From Prorocentrum cordatum (Eukaryota; Sar; Dinophyceae; Prorocentrales; Prorocentraceae), in the NCBI GenBank assembly GCA_963575745.1, contig CAUYUJ010021048.1, forward strand, positions 310,001 through 374,000: DNA of 64,000 nt, in the 5' to 3' direction. Numbering within the stretch: the stretch's first letter is position 1; every line of letters starts with the position of its first letter. The notes beneath the pieces are model-generated. The model had not been told where the DNA came from. It searched no databases and saw only the letters and a program-made list of their open reading frames with translations. A program made the translations under genes and the position numbers. Below, in pieces: positions 56,201 to 61,439 of this stretch.

Positions 56201-59200
56201 CAACCAACATCCGCGCCCACTTGTGGGGCCATATTTTAAATGACGATGGCTCCTCAGGAGCCACGTTTAACAAGGGTGATGGCTCACGCCTCGATGGTGG
56301 ATGTGCGGGAGGGGCGGTTGTCGGAGTTTGAGCGGGCGGGAAATCACGAAGCGGACCGTCTTGCAAAACAGGGGGGCGCCCTCAGTCGCCACGATGCGCA
56401 GAATACCCTGCTAGCGAATGGAATGTTATGTTCGGCTCGCCTGGTTTTGAAATTCATCACCCGGCCGGAGGTTTTTTTACAGCGACGAAGGCCGCTTCAA
56501 CAATGTTGGAGCTCAGGGCCTCAGCTTGACGTCCCTTGAAGGAGATGCTGGTTGGGATGGGACCCTGGAGGCGGCTCGGCGTGAAGGGGCTGCCGATGCT
56601 GCTGCGTCTTCTGCTCCTCCATCTTGGCCTCCCCCTCCTGTGTCCCAGCCAGCCTGCCTCGTCGTCGTCTGCCCCGGAGGTGGAAGATGTGTCTTGGGTG
56701 CAAGGCGAGCATGGCGAGACCCCCTGGAGAAAGGGTGGACACTGTCTGCTTCAGTCTCCTGTTTTGTTGGACGGGGCCCCGCCGCTTCTGTTTTGTTCCA
56801 CGTGTGGTGACTACGCCACGGCCTCCCAAGGAGCCAAAGGTTTGACAGGCCCTTGCCTGGGGTCGCAGGTGGCCCTTGTCGGGTCGGGCCGCAAAAACAA
56901 ATCCAGCATTTCTCGTTTGAGGCATCCCAACCGACCCTTCAGGCTGGGCCCTGGGTGCACCCCTAGGGTCCAGGTGCGGGAGCTGTTCGCGGTGAGGTTC
57001 GTGGAAAGCGGTGTTGGGGCCCAGCCTGGAGGAGGGAGGGGCGCACCTGCTCCACGGCTTTTCGATTGGCACGAGTTGTGCCTGTCTGGTTGCCTCCAGG
57101 CTTTCGGCTTGAACGAAGGGGAGGCACGGAACCTCGACACCTAACTTCGTGGCAAGCAGCAGGCCACCGACCTGCCATTAGAGGATGAAAACGAGTTTTT
57201 GTTCCTAGGGAGTTCCCTGTCGTTGATCCCTGGCAGGGTTTTGCCCCCTGACAGGGTGTCAGACAAGGTCCTCGCTGATGGCCCCCCCGAGGCCAATTTG
57301 GACTCCTCGGACTCTCTCTCTTTCTCTGTCCCATCAATGGTGTGCGATCCTCCTCCTCCTCCTCCGCCTTCTCTTCCTCCTCCTCATCATCATCATTATC
57401 TTCCCCCTCCTCCACAACCAATTTTTTGCCTTATGAAGAACTTCTCCTTGTCGCACCCCGAAGCAAGTTTTTAGGGCGGGCCGGGCGTTTCGCCTGAGAT
57501 TTCCTCACCATGTATGACCCTGGTGATCAACAGTTGATAACATTTTCATAAACGGAGGGCAGGTGGTTTTCAACATGTAGTTCTCGCATTAGCGCCGCGC
57601 CCAGTCGTTTTAAACATTGGCAAGGGCTTCACGGATTCAGGGCGGGTGGTTTTCAAAATGTAGCTCTCGCCATAGCGATTTGCATGAGTTTCACGCATTG
57701 AGGGCGGGTGGTTTTCAACATGTGGCTATCGCCTTACCGCCGCGCACATTCGTTAAACAACAAGTGCAAGAGCTTCACGGGTTGAAGACGAGTCGCTTGC
57801 AAAATGTGGCTCTCGCCTTAGCGCCGCGCGCATTCGTTTTAAACATTTTCATGAGCTTCACAGATTGACGGCGGTCCGATTTTTTAATGTGGCTTTCGCC
57901 TTAGCGCCGCGCACATTCGCTGTAAAACAAATTTGCAAGAGCTTCACGGATTGAGGGCGGCTCCTTCTCAAAATGCGGCACTCCCCGCAGCGCCGCGCAC
58001 ATTCGTTCAAACAAATACAAGAGTTCCACTGGTTCTCATGGTCAGCGTACCAGAGACGGTGTTTTGGAATGAGTCAGAATTACCAGGGTGCAACAGTCAC
58101 GTTGATTCACGGAACTGAAGTCCCAGGAATGGCGTTCCGGTACGATTCAGGATCGTCAAGACGCAACGGTCAGGGGTCAGGTTGATCCGTGGCGTTGAAG
58201 TCATGGGAGTCATGTTTTGGCATGCTTCATGATCTTCAAACATATGTTTTCCAACGAGGCAGTTCCCTGAGTGGAAATGAACCGTTGTAGGGGCCTACGC
58301 AGAGCGAGCTTGGAAAAAGGGTTTCTTCCAACATCGTTGATGACTCTTGGGTTTACACTGGTCCTCCTCCTCCTCGTCTTTTTCCTTATAAGCAAGTGCT
58401 CCCCGTCGCACTCCGAAGCTAGTTTTTAAGGCGGGCCGGGCGTTCCGCCTGATACTTCCTCACCACTTATGACCCTGAAGCTTAAATTAACAGAGTAGAC
58501 AGCTTCATAGATGGAGGGCGGGTCGTTTTTTCAATGTGGCTCTCGCCTTAGCGCCGCGCACATTCGCTGCAAAACCAAATTGCAGAAGAGAGCTTCACGG
58601 ATTGAGGGCGGGTCGTTTTCAAAATGTGGCTCTCGCTTTAGCGCCTCGCACATTCGCTGTAAAAAAAATATGCAAAAGAGAACTTCACGGATTAATGGCG
58701 GGTCGTTTTCAAAATGTGGTTTTCGCCTTAGCGCCGCGCGCATTCGTTAAACAAAAGTTGCAAGAGCTTCACAGATTGACGGCGGGTCGTTTTCAAAATG
58801 TGGCTGTCGCCTTAGCGCCTCGCACATTCGTGGTAAAACAAATTTGCAAGAGCTTCACGGATTGAGGGTGGCTCCTATGCGGCACTCCCCTCAGCGCCGA
58901 GCACATTCGTTCAAACAAATACAAGAGTTCCACGGATTCTCATGGTCAGCTTACCAGAGACGGTATTTTGGAACGACTCAAGACTACCAGGGCGCAACAG
59001 TTTCCTTGATTCGCGGAGCTGAAGTGAAGTCCCAGGAACGGCGTTCTGGCGCGATTCAGGAACGTCAAGACGCAACGTCCAGGTTGATCCGTGGCGTTGA
59101 AGTCATGGGAAAAATGTTTTGGCATGCTTCAGGATCTTCAAACAGATGTCTTCCAACGAGGCAGTTCCCTGAGTGGAAATGAACCGTTGTAGGGGCCTAC

Positions 59201-60748
59201 GCAGAGCGAGTTTCCTCCTCCTCCTCCTCCCCCTCCTCTTCTCTTTGTCCTGAAAACAATTAGTCCCTGTCGCAACCCGAAGCTAGTTTTTAGGGCGGAC
59301 CGGGCGTTTCGCCTGATACTTCCTCACCATTGATGACGCTAAAGCTGGACTGAACATTGGAAACCGCTTCACAGATGGAGGGCGGTCCGTTTTTTCAATG
59401 TGGCTCTCGCCTTAGCGCCGCGCACATTCGTTATGAAATAATTCGCAAGAGCTTCACGGATTGAGGGCGGGTCGTTTTCAAAATGTGGCTCTCGCCTTAG
59501 CGCCGCGCCCATTCGTTAAACAAAGATTGCAAGAGCTTCACGGATTGAGGGCGGGTGGTTTTCAAAATGTGGCTGTCGCCTTAGCGCCGCGCGCATTCGC
59601 TGTAAAACAAATTAGCAAGTGCTTCACGGATTGAGGGCGGGTCGTTCTCAAAATGTGGCTCTCGCCTCAGCGCCGCGCACATTCGCTGTAAAATATATGT
59701 GCAACAGCTTCACGGATTGAGGGCGGGCCGTTTTCAAAATGTGGCTGTCGCCTTAGCGCCGCGCACATTCGTTTAAAACATTTGCATGAGTTTCACGGAT
59801 TGACGGCGGGTGGTTTCAAAATGTGGCTGTCGCCTTAGCGCCGCGCGCATTCGTTTTTTGTATAAAAAATCATGTGCAAGTGGTGCGCGGGTTCCCATGT
59901 TGATCAGCGTACCAGAGACGGCGTTTTGGAAGGATTCAAGATTATGAGGGTTCAGCAGTTATTTTGATTCGCGGTGTTGAAATCTCAGGAATGGCGTTCT
60001 GGCTCGACTCAGGATCGCCAAGACGCAACAGTCAGGTTGATTCGTGGCGTTGGAGTCCCGAGAATAATGCTTTGGCATGCTTCAGGGTCTTCAAGCGGTT
60101 GTCTTCCAACGAGGCAGTTCCCTGAGTGGAAGTGAACCGTTAGAGGGGTCTATAAACAGGGAGCTTGGAGAGAGGGTTTGTTCCAACATCGTTGGTGACT
60201 CTTGGGTTTGCACTGGTCCTCCTCCTTCTCCTCCCTCCTCCTCCTCCTCCTCCTCCTCCTCCTCCTCCTCCTCCTCCTCCTCCTCCTCCTCCTCCTCCTC
60301 CCTCTCCCTCTCCTCCCTCCACCGCCCGCCCCATGTCCCGAGCTTATGGCAGGGTCGTCAGCTCGCCGTTATCGTTGTCGTCGTGGTCGTCGTCATCGTC
60401 GTCCTTCTGGGTCGGCGGCACCGGCCGTAAGGCCTTCACAAGAATTGATTTCAACATCGCTAACAATCACGACCAGCACCACCTGCTGTGGACAGAAATG
60501 CAGCGCCTGGACCTCCAGGCCGGTGCACGCAGGCCGGAGCCCGACTTGAGTCCTGGTTCGGGCCCTCGCTGCCCTTGGCGCCCGTGGCCGACAGCAGCCT
60601 CACGGCCCAGTCCTCCGGCACGGCGGCGCCGCCGCCCACCTCGCGCACGAGGGAGAGGCCGTACCGCTCGAAGGTGGGCCTGCTGTGCGCGTGGCCGCGG
60701 ACGGTGGGCCCCCGGGCCCACGCGTCCAGGTCCGCGCTCGTCAGCCGC
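35587..60748 (-). CDS. PP2C (PPM-type) serine/threonine phosphatase gene, 7 exons visible, 5' end missing
   Basis: Predicted metal-dependent protein phosphatase that removes phosphate from Ser/Thr. Seven exons joined in the order given in the exon entries make one frame of 339 codons plus TAG. Family motifs fall in order: GPNQD (residues 62-66), DGHG (84-87), AHAGDS (154-159), GLAMSRSLGD ending at 228, LLLASDGLWD ending at 266, and DDVTV (311-315). The metal-binding Asp residues in DGHG, ASDGLWD and DDVT are all present, so the product should be active. No transmembrane segment or targeting signal is visible in this part. About 1.0 kb of coding sequence is spread over 25 kb. Every intron ends AG|G; donors are GA, GC, GT, GC, GT, GT. 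The first visible exon starts in phase 2, so at least one upstream exon exists, perhaps outside the window. The coordinates span exons and introns. Confidence 0.88.
35940..36100. repeat. Degenerate GGCCCAAGAGG repeat
   Basis: Words such as GGCCCAAGAGGCC, GATGGCCTCAAG and CGCCCAAG recur every 10-12 bp. Similar stretches lie at 9000-9060, 12010-12200, 40310-40460, 40975-41125, 43850-43930 and 61815-61935. Confidence 0.65.
36150..36885. repeat. ~150-bp tandem repeat, 5 copies
   Basis: CGTCGTGGTTCGT recurs at 36161, 36311, 36460, 36609 and 36758. Each unit continues with CCCCTGAGCCTGAGCCCCAG and TCCGTCCAGGCTTCCCAGG. Alternate units are more alike (CCTTATTTTCG against CCTTTATTTTCG versions), so it may be a ~300-bp dimer repeat. 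Confidence 0.9.
36970..38800. repeat. C-rich minisatellite with CCGACCGACCGTGCC motif
   Basis: About 1.8 kb of strongly strand-asymmetric DNA. Irregular units of 80-120 bp each carry TTATTCCGACCGACCGACCG, a CCCCCC run and a CTCCGCCCCGTGGCCCCCG-type block. The left part (36985-37200) uses GTGCTGGGATGTG variants. A 645-aa Pro-rich frame (36904-38841) is a product of this composition. Confidence 0.9.
38960..39120. repeat. ATCGATCTCACT short repeat
   Basis: CGATCTCACTATCGAT-type words of about 16 bp recur around ten times. It grades into the (ATC)n array. Confidence 0.8.
39123..39930. repeat. (ATC)n microsatellite, inverted relative to 32.9-33.3 kb
   Basis: About 800 bp of CATCAT triplets with AGCATC, ACATC and CGGGACA interruptions. 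Large open frames on both strands are by-products. Confidence 0.95.
39931..40170. repeat. CGGGACACCG minisatellite and 80-bp duplication
   Basis: About a dozen 9-11 bp CGGGACACCG units (39937-40015) are followed by two copies of a ~75-bp unit (GTCATTTGGTCCGGCCGCGC then CTCAGCCACA) at about 40020 and 40095. Confidence 0.85.
40171..40970. other. Intron 6 interior, no further gene
   Basis: A GGCCCAAG/CTTGGG-type degenerate repeat at 40310-40460, otherwise unique-looking. No nested gene is supported on either strand. Confidence 0.4.
40971..41130. repeat. Degenerate GGCCCAAGAGG repeat
   Basis: Eight or more CCCAAGAnGnCC words at 10-25 bp spacing. Same family as 35940-36100. Confidence 0.65.
41275..41610 (-). 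repeat. Family A fragment, reverse copy
   Basis: GGATCAGTTCTTCATTCTGA, GGAGGGCCCCAGGAAACC and TCCGCCCTACTTTACCATCA, with GATCCAGAGTCAGGGCCC at the end, keep the order of the reversed family A copy at 13.1-13.7 kb. Confidence 0.5.
41655..41790. repeat. GGCGCTATTGG short repeat
   Basis: The 10-11 bp word CTATTGGGCGCTA and variants recur 5-6 times (41680-41780). Confidence 0.7.
41855..41985 (+). repeat. Dispersed repeat family C, copy 2
   Basis: GGGAGCCTCCCATGCCATCT, AATCGACGCTAATCGACGCT and ATCGATGACCAGACGCTACT match 35385-35556. It sits about 110 bp inside the 5' end of PP2C intron 6. Confidence 0.6.
42097..42249 (-). CDS. PP2C exon 6 (codons 242-292)
   Basis: 153 nt after CATGAG|GTG. Encodes VQDMSTLWRACAAPVLLLAS, then DGLWDMVTPGAAVEVLASRC and a tail ending VLLGVE. 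ASDGLWD carries a metal-binding Asp. Donor GAG|GTGTCG opens the 6366-bp intron 6. Confidence 0.9.
42250..42521 (-). other. PP2C intron 5 (272 bp)
   Basis: GT-AG. TGAGGT is present at both junctions. It contains a CATGTTGGACATGCATTGGC-type short duplication (42290-42350). Confidence 0.8.
42522..42559 (-). CDS. PP2C exon 5, 38-nt microexon (codons 229-241)
   Basis: Found because a PP2C needs a GVxxxPEV strand between SRSLGD and ASDGLWD. The minus strand here reads GCLKKYGVCADPE between CCCAAG|GCTGCC and GAG|GTCGTT. With the single base left from exon 4 it completes 13 codons in frame. GCTGYC is repeated at both ends of intron 4. Without it the neighbouring exons do not join in phase. Confidence 0.87.
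42560..42973 (-). other. PP2C intron 4 (414 bp)
   Basis: GC-AG intron with GCTGYC at both junctions. It contains dispersed repeat family D copy 2 (42640-42785). Confidence 0.8.
42640..42785 (+). repeat. Dispersed repeat family D, copy 2
   Basis: AATCGATCCGGCTCGAGAAA, GATGGGGCCTAGGGCTCC and TTTTCTCGCGACGCTGGATC match 26845-26995. It makes up about a third of PP2C intron 4. Confidence 0.6.
42974..43073 (-). CDS. PP2C exon 4 (codons 196-228 and one base)
   Basis: 100 nt after TTTTTGTCACCCAG|GTG. Encodes VIQKRYDDGELVSRIFIPRT and then GIPGLAMSRSLGD, the conserved SRSLGD turn. It ends in phase 1 with a GC donor (ACG|GCTGTC). CCCAGGTGA is shared by both ends of the preceding 179-bp intron. Confidence 0.88.
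43074..43252 (-). other. PP2C intron 3 (179 bp)
   Basis: Canonical GTGAGC donor and TTTTTGTCACCCAG acceptor. CCCAGGTGA is repeated at both junctions. It is the shortest intron and holds no recognisable repeat. Confidence 0.85.
43253..43465 (-). CDS. PP2C exon 3 (codons 125-195)
   Basis: 213 nt. Encodes ERCFRSAQVYSGAAVAACCV, then REAWTAHAGDSQVVL and EEHKAHDPGELERLREAGAQ. AHAGDSQ and the HK..DPGE..R...AG element are PP2C hallmarks. The acceptor CCCGAG|GAG at 43466 is preferred; CCCAG|GTC at 43441, eight codons into the exon, is the alternative. The donor is canonical, CAG|GTGAGC. Confidence 0.87.
43536..43700 (+). repeat. Dispersed repeat family B, copy in PP2C intron 2
   Basis: GTGTCGCGGCGGCGGCCCCG, CTCCGCTCCGCGGGGCGGAG, GTGGACGCCTGGGGACTGGG and GCGTGTCGCGCC words, as at 30955 and 62690. 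Confidence 0.7.
44158..44234. repeat. (GTC)n microsatellite
   Basis: 25 GTC triplets immediately beyond the exon 2 donor. On the minus strand they prolong the exon 2 frame as an Asp/Arg run, which is why the frame looks longer than the exon. Confidence 0.95.
44324..44500 (-). CDS. PP2C exon 2 (codons 66-124)
   Basis: 177 nt in phase 0. Begins GAC right after AACCAG and encodes DAFSYTLLDSGWIVCVACDG then HGEHGEVVAE and ALRRAFAE. DGHG supplies metal-binding Asp and Gly residues. The GC donor (GAG|GC at 44323-44322) was chosen because it joins in frame to FRSAQVYSGAAV of the next exon and because CCGAGG is repeated at both ends of the 858-bp intron. The open frame continues into a (GTC)n microsatellite that is intronic. 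Confidence 0.88.
44526..44749. mobile_element. MITE-like element M, copy 2
   Basis: 224 bp. Terminal inverted repeats run for about 45 bp: left GCCTCCCAGATGGGATCGGA, right read inward GCCTCCCAGATGGGGTCCGA, both continuing into TCGGAGGATC. The interior is full of CATCGCCGATGC/GCATCGGCGATG palindromes and shares a phrase with copy 1. It begins only 25 bp upstream of the PP2C exon 2 acceptor, so it supplies or borders the region where the branch point and pyrimidine tract would lie. Confidence 0.7.
44817..44893 (-). repeat. Inverted repeat arm, left
   Basis: Reverse complement of 47303-47400. The shared words are CCCAACCCTCCTATGGTTGG, then GGTACTCGTTTTGAATA and AAGCAGTGTGGTC. The two arms enclose the 101-bp minisatellite. 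Confidence 0.7.
44996..46600. repeat. 101-bp GC-rich minisatellite, about 16 copies
   Basis: GGATCACCTCGGGACC recurs at 45051, 45152, 45253 and then at close to 101-bp intervals to about 46479, with a degenerate last copy. The unit also contains CGATCTGCGCAACTGTCGCC and GGGAGGCCCAGCGGAGG. Because 101 is not a multiple of three and the unit lacks stops in the plus frames, all three plus frames stay open for 550-596 codons. This is not coding evidence. Confidence 0.95.
46601..46975. other. Intron 1 interior, no gene
   Basis: Unique-looking sequence with ACATATATAGACAGGGTTGG at 46761. No coding signal. Confidence 0.35.
46985..47052. repeat. (TCC)n microsatellite
   Basis: 22 TCC triplets. Confidence 0.95.
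47053..47302. other. No gene recognised; GC-rich
   Basis: CpG-rich with GCGCGC words and a G run (47236-47247). Frames are compositionally biased. Confidence 0.35.
47303..47400 (+). repeat. Inverted repeat arm, right
   Basis: GACCACACTGCTCTATTCAA, then AACGAATACCCAACCAAGG twice in tandem and GGGTTGGGAAAAA. Reverse complement of 44817-44893. Confidence 0.7.
47401..47665. repeat. CCCCGGCC-rich block and (TCC)n tract
   Basis: GGCCCCGGCCC/CCAGCCC words to about 47540, then TCC/CATCATTTTCC triplets directly abutting the spliced-leader relicts. Confidence 0.75.
47666..47687 (+). other. Relict spliced leader, upstream member of tandem pair
   Basis: TCCGGAGCCATTTTGGCGCA then AG differs from the 22-nt DinoSL (TCCGTAGCCATTTTGGCTCA then AG) at two positions. 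It is followed without a gap by a second relict. Confidence 0.85.
47688..47708 (+). other. Relict spliced leader, downstream member of tandem pair
   Basis: TCCGTAGCGTTTCGGCTCAG then G is a more eroded DinoSL (two-base deletion, two or three substitutions). Adjacent full-length relicts imply that a retroposed, leader-bearing copy was transcribed, trans-spliced again and re-inserted. The older (inner) copy is the more diverged one, as expected. Confidence 0.8.
47836..49112 (+). pseudogene. LINE 5' coding region (ORF1-like) and start of endonuclease
   Basis: First ATG after the leader relicts at 47836; a longer frame starts at 47855. An early CSRSSCFQC element resembles half of a RanBP2-type zinc finger, common near the N-terminus of dinoflagellate LINE proteins. 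Residues about 65-215 (48050-48500) form a charged, helical coiled-coil-like segment (ADLLEVLRARVLDKKKERQD, EELKTTLSQEIQQAVVAAV). The frame then degrades. The last codons before the insertion read ELRIVTVQFYCVG, which fits the first strand of an AP endonuclease domain. A host retrogene is the alternative reading for the 5' part. Confidence 0.55.
49195..49531. repeat. 337-bp inverted-repeat unit 1
   Basis: Ends CCCGTTACGAAAGTTATTCA and, read inward from the right, CCCGTTACGAAAGTTAATTC, about 25 bp of TIR. The interior contains GTATATAACCAATTCAGG and GGGAGAGATTTCCGGGG. Four units are found in the array. Confidence 0.85.
49532..50008. repeat. Spacer 1 (~477 bp) between units
   Basis: Starts AGGACCCACGGCTTTTCACA-like and ends CAATGTAAGATACCGCTTA. 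Nearly identical in the three spacers. On the minus strand it carries a 142-145 codon frame present in each copy (PPKAGLEIGTTLMRSKS, GGNDDGDVFIERDAGPRSGF). Its product is unknown. Confidence 0.85.
50009..50344. repeat. Inverted-repeat unit 2
   Basis: Same ends and interior as unit 1 with a few substitutions. Confidence 0.85.
50345..50831. repeat. Spacer 2 (~487 bp)
   Basis: Copy of spacer 1 with small indels. The minus frame (50799-50365) remains open. Confidence 0.85.
50832..51168. repeat. Inverted-repeat unit 3
   Basis: Same TIRs. The interior differs from unit 2 at only a handful of positions. Confidence 0.85.
51169..51657. repeat. Spacer 3 (~489 bp)
   Basis: Copy of spacers 1 and 2. 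The minus frame 51625-51188 is again open. Confidence 0.85.
51658..51994. repeat. Inverted-repeat unit 4, array end
   Basis: Closes the array. Beyond 51999 unrelated sequence begins, so the array starts and ends with a TIR unit. Confidence 0.85.
51995..52258. other. Interior of the TIR element, no gene
   Basis: Contains TTTAATCGTCCGCCCCCCGG at 52023, which recurs near the right terminus (52698). Also a GTCCTTGCGGACGGCCGC direct repeat at 52202/52224. Confidence 0.5.
52259..52532. repeat. (GAG)n polypurine tract
   Basis: About 270 bp of GAG/GGA/GAA/GAC triplets. Glu-rich and Leu/Pro-rich frames are by-products. Confidence 0.95.
52743..53533 (+). pseudogene. LINE AP-endonuclease domain
   Basis: First frame (from 52749): LKFLEWAKDEHCRILLL, GKAILVKSRL and IPFVIAGDWNI, the last being the GDxN motif of the endonuclease/exonuclease/phosphatase fold (53166). 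After a frameshift near 53255 the other frame continues with CYDYFVVSACLDYYV and DTPEGPHQAVELRL, matching the C-terminal DYxxVS...H region. It would nick target DNA to prime reverse transcription. The N-terminal strand lies on the other side of the nested element. Inactive through the frameshift and interruption. Confidence 0.75.
53534..54093 (+). pseudogene. LINE linker between endonuclease and RT
   Basis: Arg/Leu/Ala-rich fragments in shifting frames, with WRSWAQDLVERGARAAHRYS-like words about 53860-53920, fit the variable helical linker of dinoflagellate LINEs. No catalytic motif. Confidence 0.5.
54094..55085 (+). pseudogene. LINE reverse transcriptase domain, internally deleted
   Basis: SWDSLHPRLLSQLPLPFVEA and LVVFLEKASGGVRPIGSLPL then WARVWSRIRHRLCSEWE are the fingers blocks. 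Downstream GTVIAASRATSMT (the usual GxxAGSxxAT block) overlaps DIDDASFQALGG (the YxDD block) in another frame at about 54648-54710. In a complete RT they should lie tens of residues apart, so an internal deletion is inferred. QAKGLPIACKRTG and VHRDLGGDATDGSRRRVTTQ then follow as in related elements. Inactive. Confidence 0.7.
55086..55740 (+). pseudogene. LINE RT-RNase H connector with Cys knuckle
   Basis: AEGRLPRGCSLELASMWARR and REIVWRPPNELLHQRVED are followed at 55637-55740 by QCLLCGERGTLFHKHFACPA, a CxxC...HxxxxC zinc-knuckle arrangement typical of this position. Frame changes occur near 55320 and 55600. Confidence 0.6.
55741..56520 (+). pseudogene. LINE RNase H domain
   Basis: GHAFCDGSGVDGLFPSLRRA (first Asp, about 55955), VARDGEDYAVCMASKF (Glu, about 56090), TNTLYSDCRNTLPF (second Asp, about 56140) and VMAHASMVDVREGRLSEFER then AGNHEADRLAKQGG (about 56275-56380) give all catalytic blocks in order but in different frames. 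It would degrade the RNA strand during element replication. Confidence 0.7.
56521..57145 (+). pseudogene. LINE C-terminal Cys-rich domain and stop
   Basis: One frame is open from 56536 to a TAA at 57142-57144. It contains GHCLLQSPVLLDGAPPLLFC, STCGDYATASQGAKGLTGPC and LRHPNRPF: the CxxC...C...HP pattern at the C-terminus of these LINE proteins. The same arrangement in weaker form ends the fragment at 816-1604. Probably nucleic-acid binding. Confidence 0.6.
57146..57335 (+). other. Probable LINE 3' untranslated region
   Basis: No coding; no poly-A or short tail repeat that would define the end. The next 140 bp already match the satellite. Confidence 0.4.
57336..60215. repeat. Higher-order satellite: ~85-bp monomers in ~0.9-kb blocks
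   Basis: Monomers read AGCTTCACGGATTGAGGGCG, then TTTTCAAAATGTGGCTCTCG and CCTTAGCGCCGCGCACATTC, with an AAACAAATTTGCA tail and 83-86 bp spacing. Groups of about 4-7 monomers are closed by a divergent block (GGTCAGCGTACCAGAGACGG, AACGAGGCAGTTCCCTGAGT), a (TCC)n tract and GTCGCACTCCGAAGCTAG then GGCGGGCCGGGCGTTCCGCC. The closing block recurs at 57471, 58426 and 59290, giving blocks of 955, 864 and about 925 bp. Confidence 0.9.
60216..60318. repeat. (TCC)n microsatellite
   Basis: Over 25 TCC triplets, in the position where a (TCC)n tract closes each higher-order satellite block. Confidence 0.95.
60320..60549. other. Start of PP2C intron 1 (minus strand), no gene
   Basis: Sequence between the satellite and the exon donor at 60552. 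It includes TCGTCGTGG/GTCGTCATCG words. No coding signal of its own. Confidence 0.4.
60553..60748 (-). CDS. PP2C exon 1 of those visible (codons 1-65)
   Basis: 196 nt. The acceptor follows a pyrimidine-rich stretch (GCCCCCCCTCGCTCGGAG|G at 60749). The peptide contains ERYGLSLVREVGGG, VPEDWAVRLL and GAKGSEGPNQ. The last motif is the SxRGxxxxNQD-type block that opens PP2C catalytic domains. The donor is CAG|GA (GA at 60552-60551), a non-canonical donor known from dinoflagellates. AACCAGGAC at 60558-60550 is repeated at the other end of the 16-kb intron. The start of this exon is less certain than its end, and an upstream exon is required by the phase. Confidence 0.75.
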
Positions 60749-60859
60749 CTCCGAGCGAGGGGGGGCGGCAGGGCACGGGCCCAAGCACGCTGCGGCGTGC
60801 CAAAGAACGGGGGGGTCGCGTGCGAGCCCGGCCCCTGCCCCCCACGACTTCTGAGGGGG

Positions 60860-61090
60860 AGGGCCTGGCGGGAATCGACGTCAAAGGAGCTCGAAAAGCA
60901 GGGCGGAAACTTCTGCCCGACTTGCAGCATCGCCCACAATGCTGCAGATCCGGAGTCAGGGCAAGGGCTTTTAGGCGTTTTCGACCTCTGGAGGCCCTTG
61001 CCTGGCCTCGGGACCGTAAAAGAACTACTCGGGCTGAAAAACCAGTCCCCGGGGGAAAGGGTCGGGACTTCTGCGGGGACTGCGTACTGA
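60860..61090 (+). repeat. Family A copy upstream of PP2C exon 1
   Basis: GAATCGACGTCAAAGGAGCT, GATCCGGAGTCAGGGCAAGG, GGCGTTTTCGACCTCTGGAG and CTCGGGCTGAAAAACCAGTC keep family A module content. It lies about 110 bp upstream (minus-strand sense) of the exon's acceptor, so that sequence is intronic or 5' flanking. Confidence 0.55.
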
Positions 61091-61439
61091 AACAAATCCA
61101 GACATCGCATTTCTGGGGAAGGAGGCCTGGAGACTGACTGTTGCTGTGCAACACCTCAGCCAGCATGGAAACCTTGAACAAGTAATGCCAAGGAGCCGCG
61201 GGGGGCAACGACGAGGAGGCACGAGGGGACCGCGTCGAGGGGGCACGTCGAGGGTCGCACCGAGCGGCCGCCAGAGGCCACGGCGAGGGGCCGCGACGAG
61301 TGGCAAAGAGCACGAGAAGCTACGGCGGGGAGCCACGAAGAGGGGCCACGAGAGGCCCCGCCGAGGGCCTGGAGATACTCGACAAGAAACCAAGAGCAAG
61401 ACGAACCCACGACAGGCCACGAAGGGTCACGTAAGACCA
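61091..61439. other. No gene recognised
   Basis: CACGAnnGGCCACGAG-type degenerate repeats about 61205-61420. No CDS. Confidence 0.4.

Larger units (their letters stand above)
47666..57335 (+). mobile_element. Decayed LINE (non-LTR retrotransposon) of dinoflagellate type, interrupted
   Basis: Plus-strand remnants appear in the order leader relicts, Cys-rich/coiled-coil 5' region, AP endonuclease, reverse transcriptase, Cys-rich connector, RNase H and Cys-rich C-terminal domain. The reading frame changes many times and stops are frequent, so the copy is dead. A 3.63-kb element interrupts the endonuclease at 49113-52742. The 3' boundary lies before the satellite that starts near 57336. It lies in PP2C intron 1 in the opposite orientation to the gene. 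The leader relicts suggest LINE RNA is trans-spliced and retroposed from the mature form. Confidence 0.8.
44501..60552 (-). other. PP2C intron 1 (16,052 bp)
   Basis: GA-AG intron defined by the exact nine-base repeat AACCAGGAC at its two junctions (60558-60550 and 44506-44498) and by the phase-0 join of GPNQ to DAFSYT. It carries the MITE-like copy 2, a 101-bp minisatellite, the LINE with its nested element and the higher-order satellite. An intervening unseen exon is possible but not needed by the protein. Confidence 0.75.
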
